From Myotis daubentonii (taxonomy: Eukaryota > Chordata > Mammalia > Chiroptera > Vespertilionidae), in contig NC_081849.1 of NCBI RefSeq assembly GCF_963259705.1, positions 57,446,093 through 57,510,092 on the forward strand: a DNA stretch of 64,000 bases, in the 5' to 3' direction. Within the stretch, counting starts at the first letter, position 1; each line of letters begins with the position of its first letter. Shown here one piece after another: positions 1-13,499 of the stretch. The notes under the pieces were generated by a model that was not told where the DNA came from, searched no databases, and saw only the letters and a list, made by a program, of their open reading frames with translations. Both the position numbers and the translations under genes were made by a program.

Positions 1-527
1 GAAACCCACCTAAAAAAAATGTTTGCGGAGTGAACTTCTCCTAACATGTGACTTGACATCTTACAGCAAATGCATGGCCAGAATTGGGTGCTTCATTGCC
101 AGTATTTCCATCTCTTCTGCCAGATCTGGGACATGGTTACTTGAAGGTCACACCTGTTTGTCTCACTGAGGTTGTCAGTTCTTAGAGGGTAGCGACTTAT
201 TATTCTTTCTTGGTGCCCTGTGGCATCTACTTTGTATTTAGTAGTCCTCTGTGCATACATGACTTCAGTAAATATAGAGTCAGTAGCATTTAAAGACAAA
301 AACTAACCTCTACGTAGAAATGCAGATAAATAATGTTAAGTTTAAATTTCTAGAAACAGGTATGTAATGGATAGTGCTCATCAGATGGATTACATTAGTC
401 GTTTTGTACAATGTAAATTTTTAATGTAGGAATAAGATTAGCTAATGAGCACACCTGAAACTAGATCGAGGAACTTTTATTATTCTAAGACTATACTCAT
501 ATCAAGGAAATTTTGTTGATAATAAAA

Positions 528-725
528 TAGCTGCTACTTATTGAGTATTTAGTCTATGCCAGTTATTGTACCAGATGCTTTGTGTAGGATTCTTTTAAAT
601 ATTGTTATAGTGACCCAGGAATTAGCCAGTATTATCTCTATTTCTGCAAAGAAGAGGACAGAAAAGAAAAGAAATTAGTTTGTCCACGCCCCACAGTTAG
701 GAAGAGTCAGAGCTAGAATGGAACC
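528..725 (+). mobile_element. MIR (ancient SINE)
   Basis: It follows the MIR order: TTATTGAGTATTTAGTCTAT, a GCCAG core, then ATTATCTCTATTTCTGCAAA and CCACAGTTAGGAAG.AG. Strongly diverged. Confidence 0.75.
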
Positions 726-1884
726 TCTCTTGTCTCTAAAACCTTTTCTCTTTTTCCAGCTTTCTGCCTCTGTGGTTGACAGTAAGGAAGAAATTATATA
801 TTCTTTTAACTAGCCAATAGATAACCATGTGGTTCAGCCTACCAGAGAGACAAGTCTCTCTCCTACCTCTGCCAATCCTTTTTCCATGCCCTACAACCAG
901 TGGTATCTATTTCTTCCATATCCTTCCTATGATATTTTGCATTTTATAGCTTTTTTTTTTCTTTCCAGAAATGGGATCATACTAACACTGTTCTACACTA
1001 TGTAACAGAATTTTTATGATGCTTTGGTCTTGCTTATGTTTCTTTTTTCACTTTTTAAAAAAATAATGATTTCTAAAATGTCTGAAATGTCCCCTCATCT
1101 CTTCTCTACAACTGTCACTCTGGACCTCGCCTGGCTTTATTGCAATTGATTCCTGAATAGCTTGCTTCTCTCTCACCTCACCCCATCCAGTTAATTCAAG
1201 GCACCACCAGTTCAATAAACTTTGGGCACCCATCCGCCTAAGGGTGAGACATACTCTGTAAAGATAGAACTAGTTCAGTGAAAATGTGTTGATGGCTTTT
1301 CTCTGGGCACAGAATATAGGCTCAGTTCTGGCCTGGAAGGCTCCAGCTTCTGGTCCCAGCAGGCATTTCCAGTCAGCCAGCCCCACCCACCCACACACGC
1401 TGCTGGAAGGTCACCCACCACACTGCTGGTTCCCTAACATGCCAGTAATTTCCACTCATTCGTTCCTGCTTTTTCTCTTCCTGGAATGCTTCCCTTCTCT
1501 CTTCATGGAGTCTCTCCTCTCCAGATCTAAAGAATTGTTCAGTTTCTAAATACTACTTACATGTAACCTCTTCTCACCAGTTTCATAATCACCTCTCCCA
1601 CCCTACCCAGTGAGTGGGGTACAGAACACATTTATTCATGCTAGGGGCATAAGGAAGATCTTCAGACAGGAGTTGATGGTACAGTTCTTGACATCTTCTA
1701 CAACTCTCTTCTATCTTATGACCCCTGGTCGTCATCCTTCCCGCCCCCCCCCCCCCCCCCCCCCCGCCCCACAAGTAACATCATTGCTTTTTCATTTGGA
1801 TCCCCATGAGTATACCTATAGCAGGCATCTTTTTCATGACATTCCATTATAGCTATATTAATCTGTTGAATCCCCTCTCCTTCT

Positions 1885-1985
1885 AGACTATAAATTCACT
1901 AGAACTAATTTACTTTTGTTTATCAAGAATGTAACCCATTGTCTTGGATCTACTGTATGCTCAGTAAATGCTGAGTTGAATTCAG
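1885..1985 (-). mobile_element. L2 3' end fragment
   Basis: TAGACTATAAATTCACTAGA and ATGCTCAGTAAATGCTGAGT follow the inverted L2 3' end. Another probable L2 piece lies at 1440-1560. Confidence 0.6.
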
Positions 1986-3555
1986 TTTGATCGTGCTTAT
2001 TTTAGATGGATTTGTTTCCCTATTTGACTAATTCTTACAGACACAGTAAAGTGATTGGCACAGTCACACAATCATAACCAAGGGCAGAAGTTCTTTAAAT
2101 GTTCTTAGTCTCAAGCTGTTTGACATTCTGATGAATGCTATCAACCAAGAAAAAAATTTTTCATATGCATATGTTACAAATTGTACATACCATTCCTGGA
2201 TTCCCCCCTATAGCCCCTGACCTTCAGCTCTCTGCTATAAGAGAATGCTGTTCCCTTTTTCTTGAAGGGGAGTAGCTTGCTCATTTTTGAGTATTACATC
2301 TTTTGAAGTAATGTTTTTCCTTGACATTTGACTTTCTTAGATTTGGGTATATTTCTTGAGTGATTGGATATTTGATGATATTAAAGAATTTTACTTTCTT
2401 TTAGGTGTGAAAATAATATGGCTATATTTTTAAAAGATTCCCTATCTCTTAAAATATGTACTGAATTATTTAAGGAGGGAATGATATGACATCTGAGATT
2501 TGCTTCAATATAATTCTGCGACAGTGGGGGACAGGGACTGAGTAAGGGTATACTAGCAAATGAGAAACCATTGACTGTGATGGAAGCTGGGCAATGAATT
2601 CATGGACTTCATTCTATTGCTCTCTCTACTTTTGGATATGGCTGACATTTTCCATAATGAAGTTTTTAAAGTAAAATTTGGAAGTGTTACAGCCTCTGAA
2701 AAATTGTTGTCGTTTTTTTAACAAAGCATAAGAAAGTAATTTGAATGCAAATGCTCTTTGTACTTGGAGTTTAGCTTATGCAATTATTCATTTAAATCTG
2801 AAAACAGTTACACCTAAATCTACCAGAGACTTATCTTGTGAACAATGCATTTCTATAAACTGTTCACATTACATTTTAACTTCTCCACAAAACAAAAGTA
2901 GGTGGCATTACTCAGTGCTTGGTCACAGGCAGATAAATATCTTACTGGCAGCTAATCTTTTTTGGAAACTGACAAAGTATTCAGACAAGTCTGAACAAGG
3001 GTTGTAACTATATTTCGTTTAACTGAGAAAAATCAAGATGTGAATGAAGTGGAGATACTGATTTTCTTCTGTGTCTCATAAACCAAGTCAGAAGGCATTT
3101 CCAAAAACAACAAAGGGTGCACCACCATGGATGTGAGCAATATCAGCATTGTTAGGATAAGTATATTAATATAGGAAAACCAGGGCCAGATTCACAGCAG
3201 AGTGTGCCCGCTAGATTCTGACTCAGGGCTTGCTTGACTCAATGCTTACTTTGTCACCCTCTTTCTGGATTTTTACAGCTTCATAGCATACACTTCTTGA
3301 TATTTAAGTTTCTTTTATTAGGTCTCAAACTTATTGAATGTCAATGTTTCCAAATGCCAACATGTAAAATTTGTGTATCATTTATAACATGCCTTCCTAG
3401 GCTTTGTTTCAAGGGTTTTTAAAGACTATGTAATTCAGCTTCAAAGTCACGTCTTCATGGTGTCTAAAGGCAATGCAGCGAACCCAGCATCACTGCCAGG
3501 TGAGGTTGAAGCGCACATTAGTATGAATCCAGTTTAGACTCATGTTTATATTAGA

Positions 3556-3673
3556 CTAGAGGCCCGATGCACGAAATTCGTGCAAGGGGCCCGGCCCGCG
3601 CAGCCCCGGCTTTGTCCGGAAGGTCGTCTGGCTGTTTGGTCTAATTAGCATATTAGCTCTTTATTATATAGGA
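3556..3673 (-). mobile_element. Short HeliBat-type Helitron (118 bp)
   Basis: On the minus strand it starts TCCTATATAATAAAGAGC and ends with the hairpin arms TGCACGAA/TTCGTGCA, GGGCCTCTAG. It lies between A (3555) and T (3674), the Helitron target. Both ends are intact, with almost nothing between them. Confidence 0.9.
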
Positions 3674-4629
3674 TATGTCACTGTGGAATTTAAAACCCTA
3701 AGCGGGTGCCCCTTGTCTCTGAGTATAATAAAACTGTTCCAATAATTAAAAATAGGAAGCTATGTCTGCAACAGGAGGGAAAAGGTAGCGTTCACCTTCC
3801 CAGTGAATACATTTACCCTAGAAAATGGCAGCTTATAGCTCTTGTCAGTGGGTGATCTATGGTGGGATTATGTTAGAGTCCGCAGACAAAGCAGCCCTGA
3901 AACCTACATTCATCCGCTTCTGAGTCAAGTCTCTCCCTGGTGTGTTGATTGGCAGAGTAAAGCAGTCCCATTAAGAGCCTCTTCTGACCAAGTGGGAAAT
4001 GGTTATGGATGGTCCCTGGGAGACAGTCAAGCACCCCAGGGAACTGGGAAAATCGAGGCTCCAACCTCCAGGGTGAGGTTTCTTTTCCAAGGCAATCTCT
4101 CTTGCTTTCAGTTTCCTCATCTATAAAGCAGGGGCGTTAACCAAATTTACAGGGTGACTTTGAGAATCCTTGAGGATGCCCTGTGGACTGTAAATGTTAT
4201 ACAAAAAGGAATTGTTATTTTTAGGACCAATCCTATTTTTGCAGTTGGAAAATATATGAATAACATAATTATGGGCCTAGCTGATAAATCAATTCAGAGT
4301 AAACTTGAATAGACATTAGTATTTGCCATGAGACTGACTATCTTGCTACATTTTGGAAGATAAAATTTATCTTTAAAAGTAAAGGGAGACTGTCATGAAC
4401 ACATAATTCTAGTAATTATGTCTCAGGATTGACATTATTTTTTACATGAATAAGAAACTTATTCCTCTGTTATATTCAGTGAGTCACAAAGGATTTCACT
4501 TTGTCCTCGAAGCTTAGACTATCCTCCGGGAGACAGGCCAGCCCTGAAACCATAGGGGCTAAGGGAATCATCCTACAGCTCTGCCTGGTTAGGTCAGCCC
4601 AGAGCGTAGGCACCTTTACGGACTTCCCT

Positions 4630-4820
4630 TGGCATGTTTAAGTGGCTGTCTGGCTCCTGCCAATCTTTCAGCTCTAATTTCAACAATGTTGCTACTCTTC
4701 TACCCACCCACCCTGCTTCTTGCTCCTGGAATGCCCTCCTCCACCCATTTCTGCATATCAAATTTTACTCAAATCCTTCTCCGCTCCAACGGCCCCTCCT
4801 CCACAGAGCCTTCTGGAGTC
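4630..4820 (-). mobile_element. L2 fragment
   Basis: CTCCTGGAATGCCCTCCTCC and CACAGAGCCTTCTGG match the common inverted L2 3' region. Confidence 0.6.
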
Positions 4821-7193
4821 CCCAACCAAAGCACTGCGGACACAAGGGTGGAGAGCTCGGGAAGGGCTGATTCCTGGGAAAGTGAAATTTTGAAGGGAAT
4901 CTTGGAAGGATTGGTGAATTAGGACAGGCAAGCCAGAAAATGGAGAGCCTTCAAGGGAGAACAGTAATACTTTAAACAATAAAGAATTTCTTTTTAATTA
5001 TACTAATAATAAAATAAAGGGAGAATGCCCCCCCCCCCCAAGAAAACTATAAAATAAATATTTTAAAAGTAAATATTGGTGGTAATTTTATGGCCAACCA
5101 TACTGGAACTAGAAATGATTTCATTCAAAGGTATGCTTTCCTCAATATGTCAACTTTAAAAATCATAAACGTGATAGAGTATATTTTAAAGAACACTGTG
5201 ATGGTATGTTCTTGTTCTCAAGTAATGTATAAAATGTGACATTACAAGGCTAAATTGGAGATTACAAACCAGTATCTTCAGAATTGGTGGAAGTAGGAAA
5301 GTTGGTAATGGACATAAAAAGAAACAATGGAAGAGTAAAACATAAACTTACTAGAATATTTTGTACAAAATGATTTGAAATTATCCAAAAATAGCTGGTA
5401 TATAAATAGCCAAAACAGCTAGAAAAGAAAATGGGGAGGAAATTCTTTGTGATGTTTATTTTGCAAGTGAAATGTCTGGGTAAATATTCAAACGTGGAAC
5501 CTGATCTACTACATCTTAAAGGAATTTCTGGGGCTCATTATTCTCTTAATTTGACTTTTATCCAATTGGACTTCCTTTTTTTTTTTTCCTTTTACTTTTG
5601 TGGTAAGTGTAATAAAGACATTGCTGAAGCAGTTAAACCCTGAGAGATACAACTCGGGGATTTAATAATCGGATTAACACGAATCATTTTAACACAGGAT
5701 TGTGGTTGTCATTAAGAGTTTCCACAGCATTTTTTCTTTGTGCCTTTTAGGGGGGAAAACACATGATTTCGAAGAATTTCTAGCTTTTTAAAATATAAAA
5801 TCTACCAAGATTAGCAGAGTCTACACAACAATACTTTTCATTGTTAGCTCACTCCAATGTCTATATTGAGGCCAAGGGTCTCTTTAACAAGTATCTTTTG
5901 GCCAGTGAAATGCCAACCGGGATGATTTTGCCTGTTCTAAGTTTGGCATGTGTTAAGTGAAGAACGCCAAGAAATGTTCTGATAGTCATATTTGTTAACT
6001 ATCTAACTTTGAAAATAAAGGTTTGGTAACTCACTGAATGAACCATTCTTTTGGCAAATGCCAAGGAGACAGTGCTCCCATTATTTCTTGATTTTTAATA
6101 TCAGGTGTATCTTTTTTTTTAGTTTGTGTCAAAAAAGAAAGGAAACATGTAATGGTTCCATATAAGGAAGAATAATACACGCATACTAATATTAGTGACT
6201 AATCCGTTGTCTCTCTTTAATTCTCTTACGGAAATAATTTCAGTAGGAAAACAATAATTACTTAGGTCTGTGAAAGATGTAAAATGATGTCTTTTCTTAT
6301 GTTAACTTATTTTTAGGTTGGATGAAGACTTACACAACAATCGTTAGGTGTACTGTTATTTTGGAGGACTTCTAACTAAATCTCAAGAAAACCACTGGCA
6401 GAGGTGGTAACAATAAGGAATACTAACTCTGCACCTTGGAGACTGTATCATGAGCCACTCTGGGCTCTGCAGTTTTATGATATTCTCTCGCTCTCTTCTT
6501 TTTGTATATTCACACAAAGGACTCTAATACTTTCCAAACTAACCTCGATGGCTTCCTGGATTTGTGATTATTTCTAAGGGGGGAAAGAAACCTGACATAT
6601 GTTTTTCTCGGTATGCATGGTAATAGAATGAGGTTATTATAAACAGGAAAGAGAACCCCAAGGTGATGGTGCAGAGGAAGCTGCTGGCTAAAGGAAAGGG
6701 ATGCAGCATTGGTGCTCAGGAGTGTGAAGATGGTGTTTTTGTTCAAGCTGGGCTGCCGGAGGAAGCAGTGTGATAACTGGCTCCTGTAGTACTAGAAACC
6801 GTGGTGCCACAAATTTCCTACTATTTACGTGTCCCTAAGGGGCAGGATTTTTGTTCTGTATTCTCATTAAAGACTTCTTTTTTCTTAACAGTCATGTAGA
6901 AAAAATACGCTGACCCAGTTTATCCAGGTGCTGGATAGACTTTAAAATTAATATTTGTGCTTTAACTCTAAAACCATAAACTCTAGGGGCTAATGAAAAA
7001 GCTGCCTTGGAGAATCATCTAAACAATTACCCAAGACACTGCAGCAACATCGGGTGGCTTTGGGGGAAGTGCACTGAGTGGAGGCTGGGGTGATCAGAAT
7101 CTGGCCCTGACTCTCCCAGGCACCCGAGCCCCTGAGGGGGAGCGGGGCTTTCTTGGCTTTGATCTCTGCTGTGTCACCCATGTTGGAATGCAA

Positions 7194-7237
7194 TGCCTGG
7201 CCTCAAGCTAGTGGCTGCCTGGCCTCAAGCTAGTGGC
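7194..7237 (+). repeat. Perfect 22-bp tandem duplication
   Basis: The 22-bp unit, beginning TGCCTGGCCTCAAGC and ending TAGTGGC, occurs twice without mismatch. Confidence 0.95.
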
Positions 7238-7384
7238 GTGACCTCTCAGAGCCTGATTGGAGTGTGGGATGAGGGTCAGGGTTTAGGTCCATGGTTTTCA
7301 GTCATGGAAAACATAAACAACTGCACCTCAAGACATCATGTGATGTACTTTAACATGCTGGAGACTACTGATGCTTGTTAACTC

Positions 7385-7530
7385 GCTGCCAGATTTTGTG
7401 TGCAGTCCTTGGATCAAACCTCTACCTGCTAGAAAGTGAGCACCATGCACCTTGTCTGATTGGTCCCTGCTGCATCCCTGTTGGCTAGTACCAGATGTAG
7501 GCTTGGCAAATGAATACAAATGACAAATTC
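7385..7530 (-). mobile_element. L2 3' end fragment
   Basis: CTAGAAAGTGAGCACCATGC, then CCTGTTGGCTAGTACCAGAT and TTGGCAAATGAATACAAATG, follow the inverted L2 3' end. Confidence 0.55.
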
Positions 7531-8214
7531 TCTATATGTTTGAATTTATTTCCAAAAGTATACATGAGAGAGTTTGTAGTGCTTTGCTGTTTGGGTTTTT
7601 TTGTTTGTTAGTTTTGTGTTTTTTTCTCTTTTAATTTAAGTTTGTGCTGTCCACTCCTATAAAATTGTGTCAGGGAGTACAGCCCCCTACTAGCAGTGTG
7701 CTGGGTGCCATTGAGTCCTAGGCTGGGGTGTCGTATTTCTATCAAATTCGCGTTCTCCTCCTTGTGAAAAAGGCTTGTGTAAGTAACTTTTTGGTGTGTA
7801 CAACCCTTCAAATAAAACTTAGACAGGCTTGAGCAGGGCCCCTCCTGGGAAGATGGGAATAGAGGCTTGGTTCAGAGGACTGGTAAGTGAGGAGATGTTT
7901 GGACGCCTGCCTACCACCACCTTTGAGCATCCCGAAGGCCCATTGCCATGTTTTATAGTTGCTCCAAAGCAAATTATCTCACCAGCTACTAGACTAGGGT
8001 CTTATCCGCCCCCCCCCCCCCCCCCCGAATGTTCTATTTTCCTCTCCTGCTTGACTAAAATGCTAAGAAGAGAGGGACACACTTCCATCATCTTTAACAT
8101 AATAATTTATCTCCTAATTTCCCATTTGAAACGAGTAGTCATGGACACCCCCATCAGTTTTGTGTCTGACACAAAATTAGCCTTAATAAACTGACTTTCG
8201 TAAAGATTATTTTT

Positions 8215-8345
8215 TAGTACTGTTTTAGGTTCACAGCAAAATTAAGAGGAAGATACAGAGATTTCCTGTATATGCTCTGGCCCCATGTAAACATAACTTT
8301 CCCCATTATCAACATCCCCTACTAGAGTATTTATAGTCGAGTGTC
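8215..8345 (-). mobile_element. Old L1 3' region fragment
   Basis: TTTTAGGTTCACAGCAAAAT and CCCCATTATCAACATCCCC are recurrent antisense L1 phrases. Family assignment is from memory. Confidence 0.5.
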
Positions 8346-9499
8346 TATTGATGAATTTATGGACTGCTTGATAGCACGTGGTTGGTACATAGTGGGTGGC
8401 TGATATAAGTATTCAGCTCATTTTCTGTACATATACTCGCGTACCTGTTGTCATTTATGCAAAAACCATGTTCGTAAAGGAAACGTAAGACAGTGTTAAA
8501 GGGTTAAACATATTATTACTTCCATGGAGTAGGACTCACTCCATAAACATGAGATTAGGAGTGAAAGGTTGGGAGGTGGACTTTATTTTTTACTTCATAC
8601 TCTTTCGTACTGTGTTAGTTTTTTTATTTGTTTGTGTTGTTGGTTTTTTTTGCCAACAGCCTATTAGTACTTATAGTTTAAATGAGCCAATTAAAATAAA
8701 ATAATATAGAGAGACTATCTTGTTTTTTATAAGCTTAAGACTATAATATGATTAATAAATTTCAAGGACATTTCCCTCTTGAAAAAAGGTTTCTTGTTTT
8801 CCTAAAGTGATGCATTGGAACATACGACTTTTAAAATAAACATGCTGGTGTTCAGTTTCCTCTTTTTCTACCCCCCTCTTTCAATCCCAGATTGTTGCCT
8901 CTTCCACGCTCCATCTAAATACCAGAGTCTCTAAAATCACATGGAAGTACGTAAATCAGTATCGAAGACTGTGGGAAGTACTTTTTTGTATTCTAAATAT
9001 ACTTTGGATTTTAGCTGTGACAAGCTCCTCAGTGATAAATTTGTGTTCTTTAACATTGACGTCAGTGTTTGGCAAACAGAAACAAGTCATTCAAGGAAAT
9101 ATCTGCCTGCTTACTACTCTGGTATGTTCAGAGCAGTGCATGCAGTTTTTAACTCTTGAGAGCAAGCACCATCTTTGGTTTTGCTCAACATTGTTTCCTC
9201 TTTAGTGCAGGGTTTTCAATAGTTTTGGAACTATTGAAATTTTGGAATAGATAACCCTTCGTTGTTGGGGGCTGTCTGCACATTGTGTTCAGCAATACTG
9301 ACTCCACACCGAGTTTCACTTTGAAGTTTGGTCCTTCTTTTCTTTTGCTGCTATAGCCATGTGGTTTTGAAATTGGGGCAAAATGCTCCTCAGGGCTACT
9401 TTATTTGAAAAATATTAATTAAAAATTCCTACTTTGGGATATATTTTTATCTTTTTAAAAAAATCAAATTTATGAGTTTTGGGCAATAAGGAATATTTC

Positions 9500-9715
9500 A
9501 GAACTGGGTTGCCTAACATGATAGCCACTAGCCACATAGGCAATTTCCATTTTAATTTTACTGAACAAAAATTAAATAAAATGAGACATTCAGTTTTTCA
9601 GTCACCCTAAGTCACATTTCAAGAGCTCCATAGCCACATGTCTAGTAGCTACAAGGAGACAGTGCATCAGAACATTTCCACCATCTCAGACAGTTCTGCT
9701 AGTTACAGTGACTCT
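9500..9715. mobile_element. MER20-like ancient hAT
   Basis: GATAGCCACTAGCCACATAG at the left and GAACATTTCCACCATCTCAG at the right fit the family. The name is tentative. Confidence 0.55.
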
Positions 9716-9716
9716 A

Positions 9717-9955
9717 GAATGGGGTTGGCAAACCATGACCTAGGACTCACTCTACCCCCCCCCCCCCACACACACACACACTTGCTTTGTAAATAAAATT
9801 TTCTTGAAATACAGCCAAATGTCTCCATGTTGTCTATGGTTGTTTTTAGGCTGTAACAACAGAATTGAGTAGTTGGAATAGAGACCATATGACTCACAGA
9901 GCCTGAAATATTTTCTTTCTAGCCCTTTGTAGAAAAAGATTGTGACCCCCCCTGT
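9717..9955. mobile_element. Ancient hAT MITE with a C13/(CA)n insertion
   Basis: TGGGGTTGGCAAACC at the left and AAAAAGATTGTGACCCCCCC at the right form diverged terminal repeats. ATTGAGTAGTTGGAATAGAG lies inside. C13 and (CA)n occupy 9755-9782. Confidence 0.55.
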
Positions 9956-10734
9956 AGAGTATACCTGTTCATAAAGTTGAGGTTGTTTGTGTAACGTAGT
10001 TGTTATGTGTGAGCATATGTTAGTAGTGTAACAGGTTATCTGAGCCAGGTTATCAAAATTCAAAGATGAGCGGGGTCAGAAGAACATTGAGAATAGAGTT
10101 ATCAGGCCAAACCTCTGAATTACTAGCTGAGAACAGTTGTACCTTTGTAGGGGCAACTAGAATGCATGTCCCTCTGGGAGATCAGATTCTTTCCAAAAAT
10201 GAGAGAATTAAAGACTATCAGGCAAGACAACATGCAAACAGGCAATCTACTCAGGGTGGGCTGCACAACGGGCAGAATTAGTCCACAGTTGCCACGAGGC
10301 CCGTCTGTGCTGCTGGCCCACTGTCACTCCTGGGCCACAGCCTGGCTGGGAGTATGTGATGGAGTCTACAAAGGAATGAGGACAGTTAGAAAATTCAGAG
10401 TGAAATAGGGGGACGTTTATCTGTTAGACCTAAAAACCTTTCAATTAAGTCTTTCAATTTGGACTTAAATAGGAATTTATTCAAAAATGTTTATTTCATT
10501 AATAAAGTAACTACTTTCCAATTTTTGATTGATTGGCTCATTTAGTATTTTTATGGTCTTTTATCTTGTGGAATAGCTAAGGAATTTAGTCTCTTAGATA
10601 ACAAGTAAAATACTTTAAATTTGTTTTTAGCATTTTACATATAATTTTTTTAAATAATGTTTTATACCATGGAGTTTTTCCATTTTGATGGGACATGAGC
10701 TTACTTTGTCTGTGTGTCTTCGGGTGATGGTTTT

Positions 10735-10965
10735 GTTTGTTTGTTTGTTTTTATATTTTATTGATTTTTTTACAGAGAGGAAGGGAGAGAGAGAGAGAGT
10801 CAGAAACATCGATGAGAGAGAAACATCGATCAGCCGCCTCCTGCACATCTCCCACTGGGGATGTGCCCGCAACCCAGGCACACGCCCCCGACCGGAATCG
10901 AACCCGGGACCCCTCAGTCTGCAAGCCGACGCTCTATCCACTGAGCCAAACCGGTTTCGGCCGGC
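10735..10965 (-). mobile_element. Ves SINE (tRNA-derived), full length
   Basis: Reverse complement of GCCGGTTTGGCTCAGTGGAT with the B-box region GGTTCGATTCC, ATCGATGTTTCT repeats and the TCAATAAAA tail. Target duplication TGATGGTTTT at 10725-10734 and 10966-10975. Confidence 0.93.
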
Positions 10966-13499
10966 TGATGGTTTTTTTAATGGAGGCCAAATCATGATGT
11001 ATAAGTTATACCCCAGACAAATTTATTTTTGAAGATTCTGTTAAATGCTGATTTTTTAAAATGTATTTTTAGTTAGTTGATTTTAAGTTGTAAATTATAA
11101 TGCAATCTAATGAAAGTAAGTTTTTGACATTGGCCTGATAGAACTGGCTTTGCGGCTCTCTCTTTGTTACTTTCCCAGGTAAAGCTAGCAGTTTCTTAGT
11201 CAAGTGCCCTTGCTTCTGTGGCCAGGGCTTCGGTGAGTGCCTTATAAAGGCTGACCTTCACTAGAGCAGATTATAATGTGGCAGAGAGAGCTAAATTTAG
11301 AGGGAAAGCAAGCCTCTGCTCCAAATAGTAACAGCTAAAGGATAGAGACTTCTGGTGAACAGAATATCTTCATTTAGTCTTTCAATACCAGTAGGTCAGT
11401 CTCTGTGTTTGTTTGTTTTAACTTTTGGTGTGTACATCAAAATCTTACCATCTTTTTTATGTTTACAAGTTATTGTGTTATTTTCCACATAAAATATATT
11501 GAGGGTGCAATGCCATATAATTAGGCTATGAAGAAACAAAGGTTTGTGTTTAGAATCTAACAATTTTTAAAATGGAGTAATTCCCTCATAAGTAGGCTGT
11601 GTGTAGGGGTAATTCTCCATTGTTAGCAAAATAGAAACAAAGTATAAAGGTAGAGTTAATTGGGGGATCCCAGTTGTTTATATTCTGGATCCTAAAATAC
11701 AACTTTTAGAGAGGGCTCATACTTTTAAAATATTTTTTATTCCAAAATATAAACATCCTTGGCAAAGTGTAACTCCTTCCTTGCAGGTTTACCTACTCGA
11801 GGAGTTTCAGGCTAGTTGTTCTTTATTTTTCCTATTTTGTTTTTGCATCTCTGGTGTGAGAACCCAGCTCTGTAACAGGTATTTTTGTTTACTAACACAA
11901 GAAAACATTTTATATAAAAATGTGTTGTTTAAGGGGAGGTGTGGATACAAGGAGAATACATGCACACACACACGTCTGTGTACACACGTGTTTATATGTA
12001 TTACTTGTTCCTCGCTGAAGTGCTTGCTGATCCAGAGTAAATCCATTGAAAATGCCAAGAGGGAAATTTCTGAATGAAAGAGTTTAGCAGTGAGTATAAA
12101 TAATGCATTAGAAGCTCCATTTCCAACATCTATCAAATGAAATGAGATTTCATCAATTACATTTATAACTATTTAAAGCGTAGCGGCTGCCGCATCCACA
12201 TATAGCAATCAGTCACTTTCTCGGCCCTTATTCTGGGACTATACTACCGTTTTCCCACCTATCTCATTGCATTGTAAATGTTGAGATTTTATCTCCAGAG
12301 TCTGTGCTTTTTTGAGGGCATGGCATCTGCCTTTTTAAGTTATGATTGAAGTTTTCAATGATAAACAGATTGCTTTCTATGTGAAAATAGAAGTTTCTCT
12401 TCTTTAGTGGGTTTGAAGAAAGTTTTTGTAATAAATTGAATAATAATTTTTCCATGCTTAAGAATTTTTTTAAAACTTTGAGACATAAATAATTTACTTG
12501 AATAGTACAAATTTTCTTGATTGTTTATAATGGTGTAAGTATTGGAGAAAATCTGGACATTTTCAAGTCATAATTGTTAAACACTTTGAAAGATAATTAA
12601 ATAATTTGCTTGCTATCTTAATTGTTAGTTCTTATAATTTAGGTGATCTAGACATTTTCAGATTGTAATATTTATGCCAGCAAACGTTATTTTTTTGCTT
12701 TTTTAAAAGCTAATTTAATATATTTTTTAGTTGTGTATTAAATCCAATAAGATAATATAGAATACCCAAATCTCTGTCCTGTGAGGTAAACAAATACAAG
12801 ACTTTTAGCAGTTTTTGATATCTTTTTGATGTTTTGCTTGCATAGAAAAGTAGAATATATATATCACCATTTTAACCAAAAAATTCTGTTTTACACTCTT
12901 ATTCCACTTGTTTTTTTCCATTAGCAATGCCTTGGCACAGCTCATTTGACAATGTCAGTGTCACAGCTTATGGGACATTATTTAGTAAATCTTACTCTTT
13001 ACTCAGCATTATTTTAGGTGCTAAAGATACACTATAGAGTAAACCTATGAAGTCCCTACCTGCATGGAGGTTACACCCTCAAGGGAGAAATAGACCAGAG
13101 GCAAACAGACAAGATAAAATGGCAGGGCCTGCTTCGCACCATGGAGAGAAGTAGCCTCACTGCACAGGACGCATTTGATTGGGTGTAGAGAGAAAACCAA
13201 GGGAATGACCGGGATAGCATCCTTCCCAGAAGAGAGGTGACCACGCTGGCACATTGGAGGAGAAAGGGCAGTGTGGCTGGATCACAGTGAGTGATGGGAA
13301 GAGATGTAGATGTAGGGAACATAATCGGAAAGGTACCAGGGCTAATTCCTTCATTTGTAAAGCTTCATGAAATTCCATTTGATCATTTGATGGCTTATTA
13401 TAACTTGTTTAACCAGTCTCATGAGCATTTAAGTTCCCATTTCTTTATGCATCCAACAATGCTCAACTGAATTCTTTCTATACACACACTCACAAAATA

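Noticed and set aside
10627..10995. 115-122-codon ORFs on both strands
   Set aside because: They translate a full-length Ves SINE.
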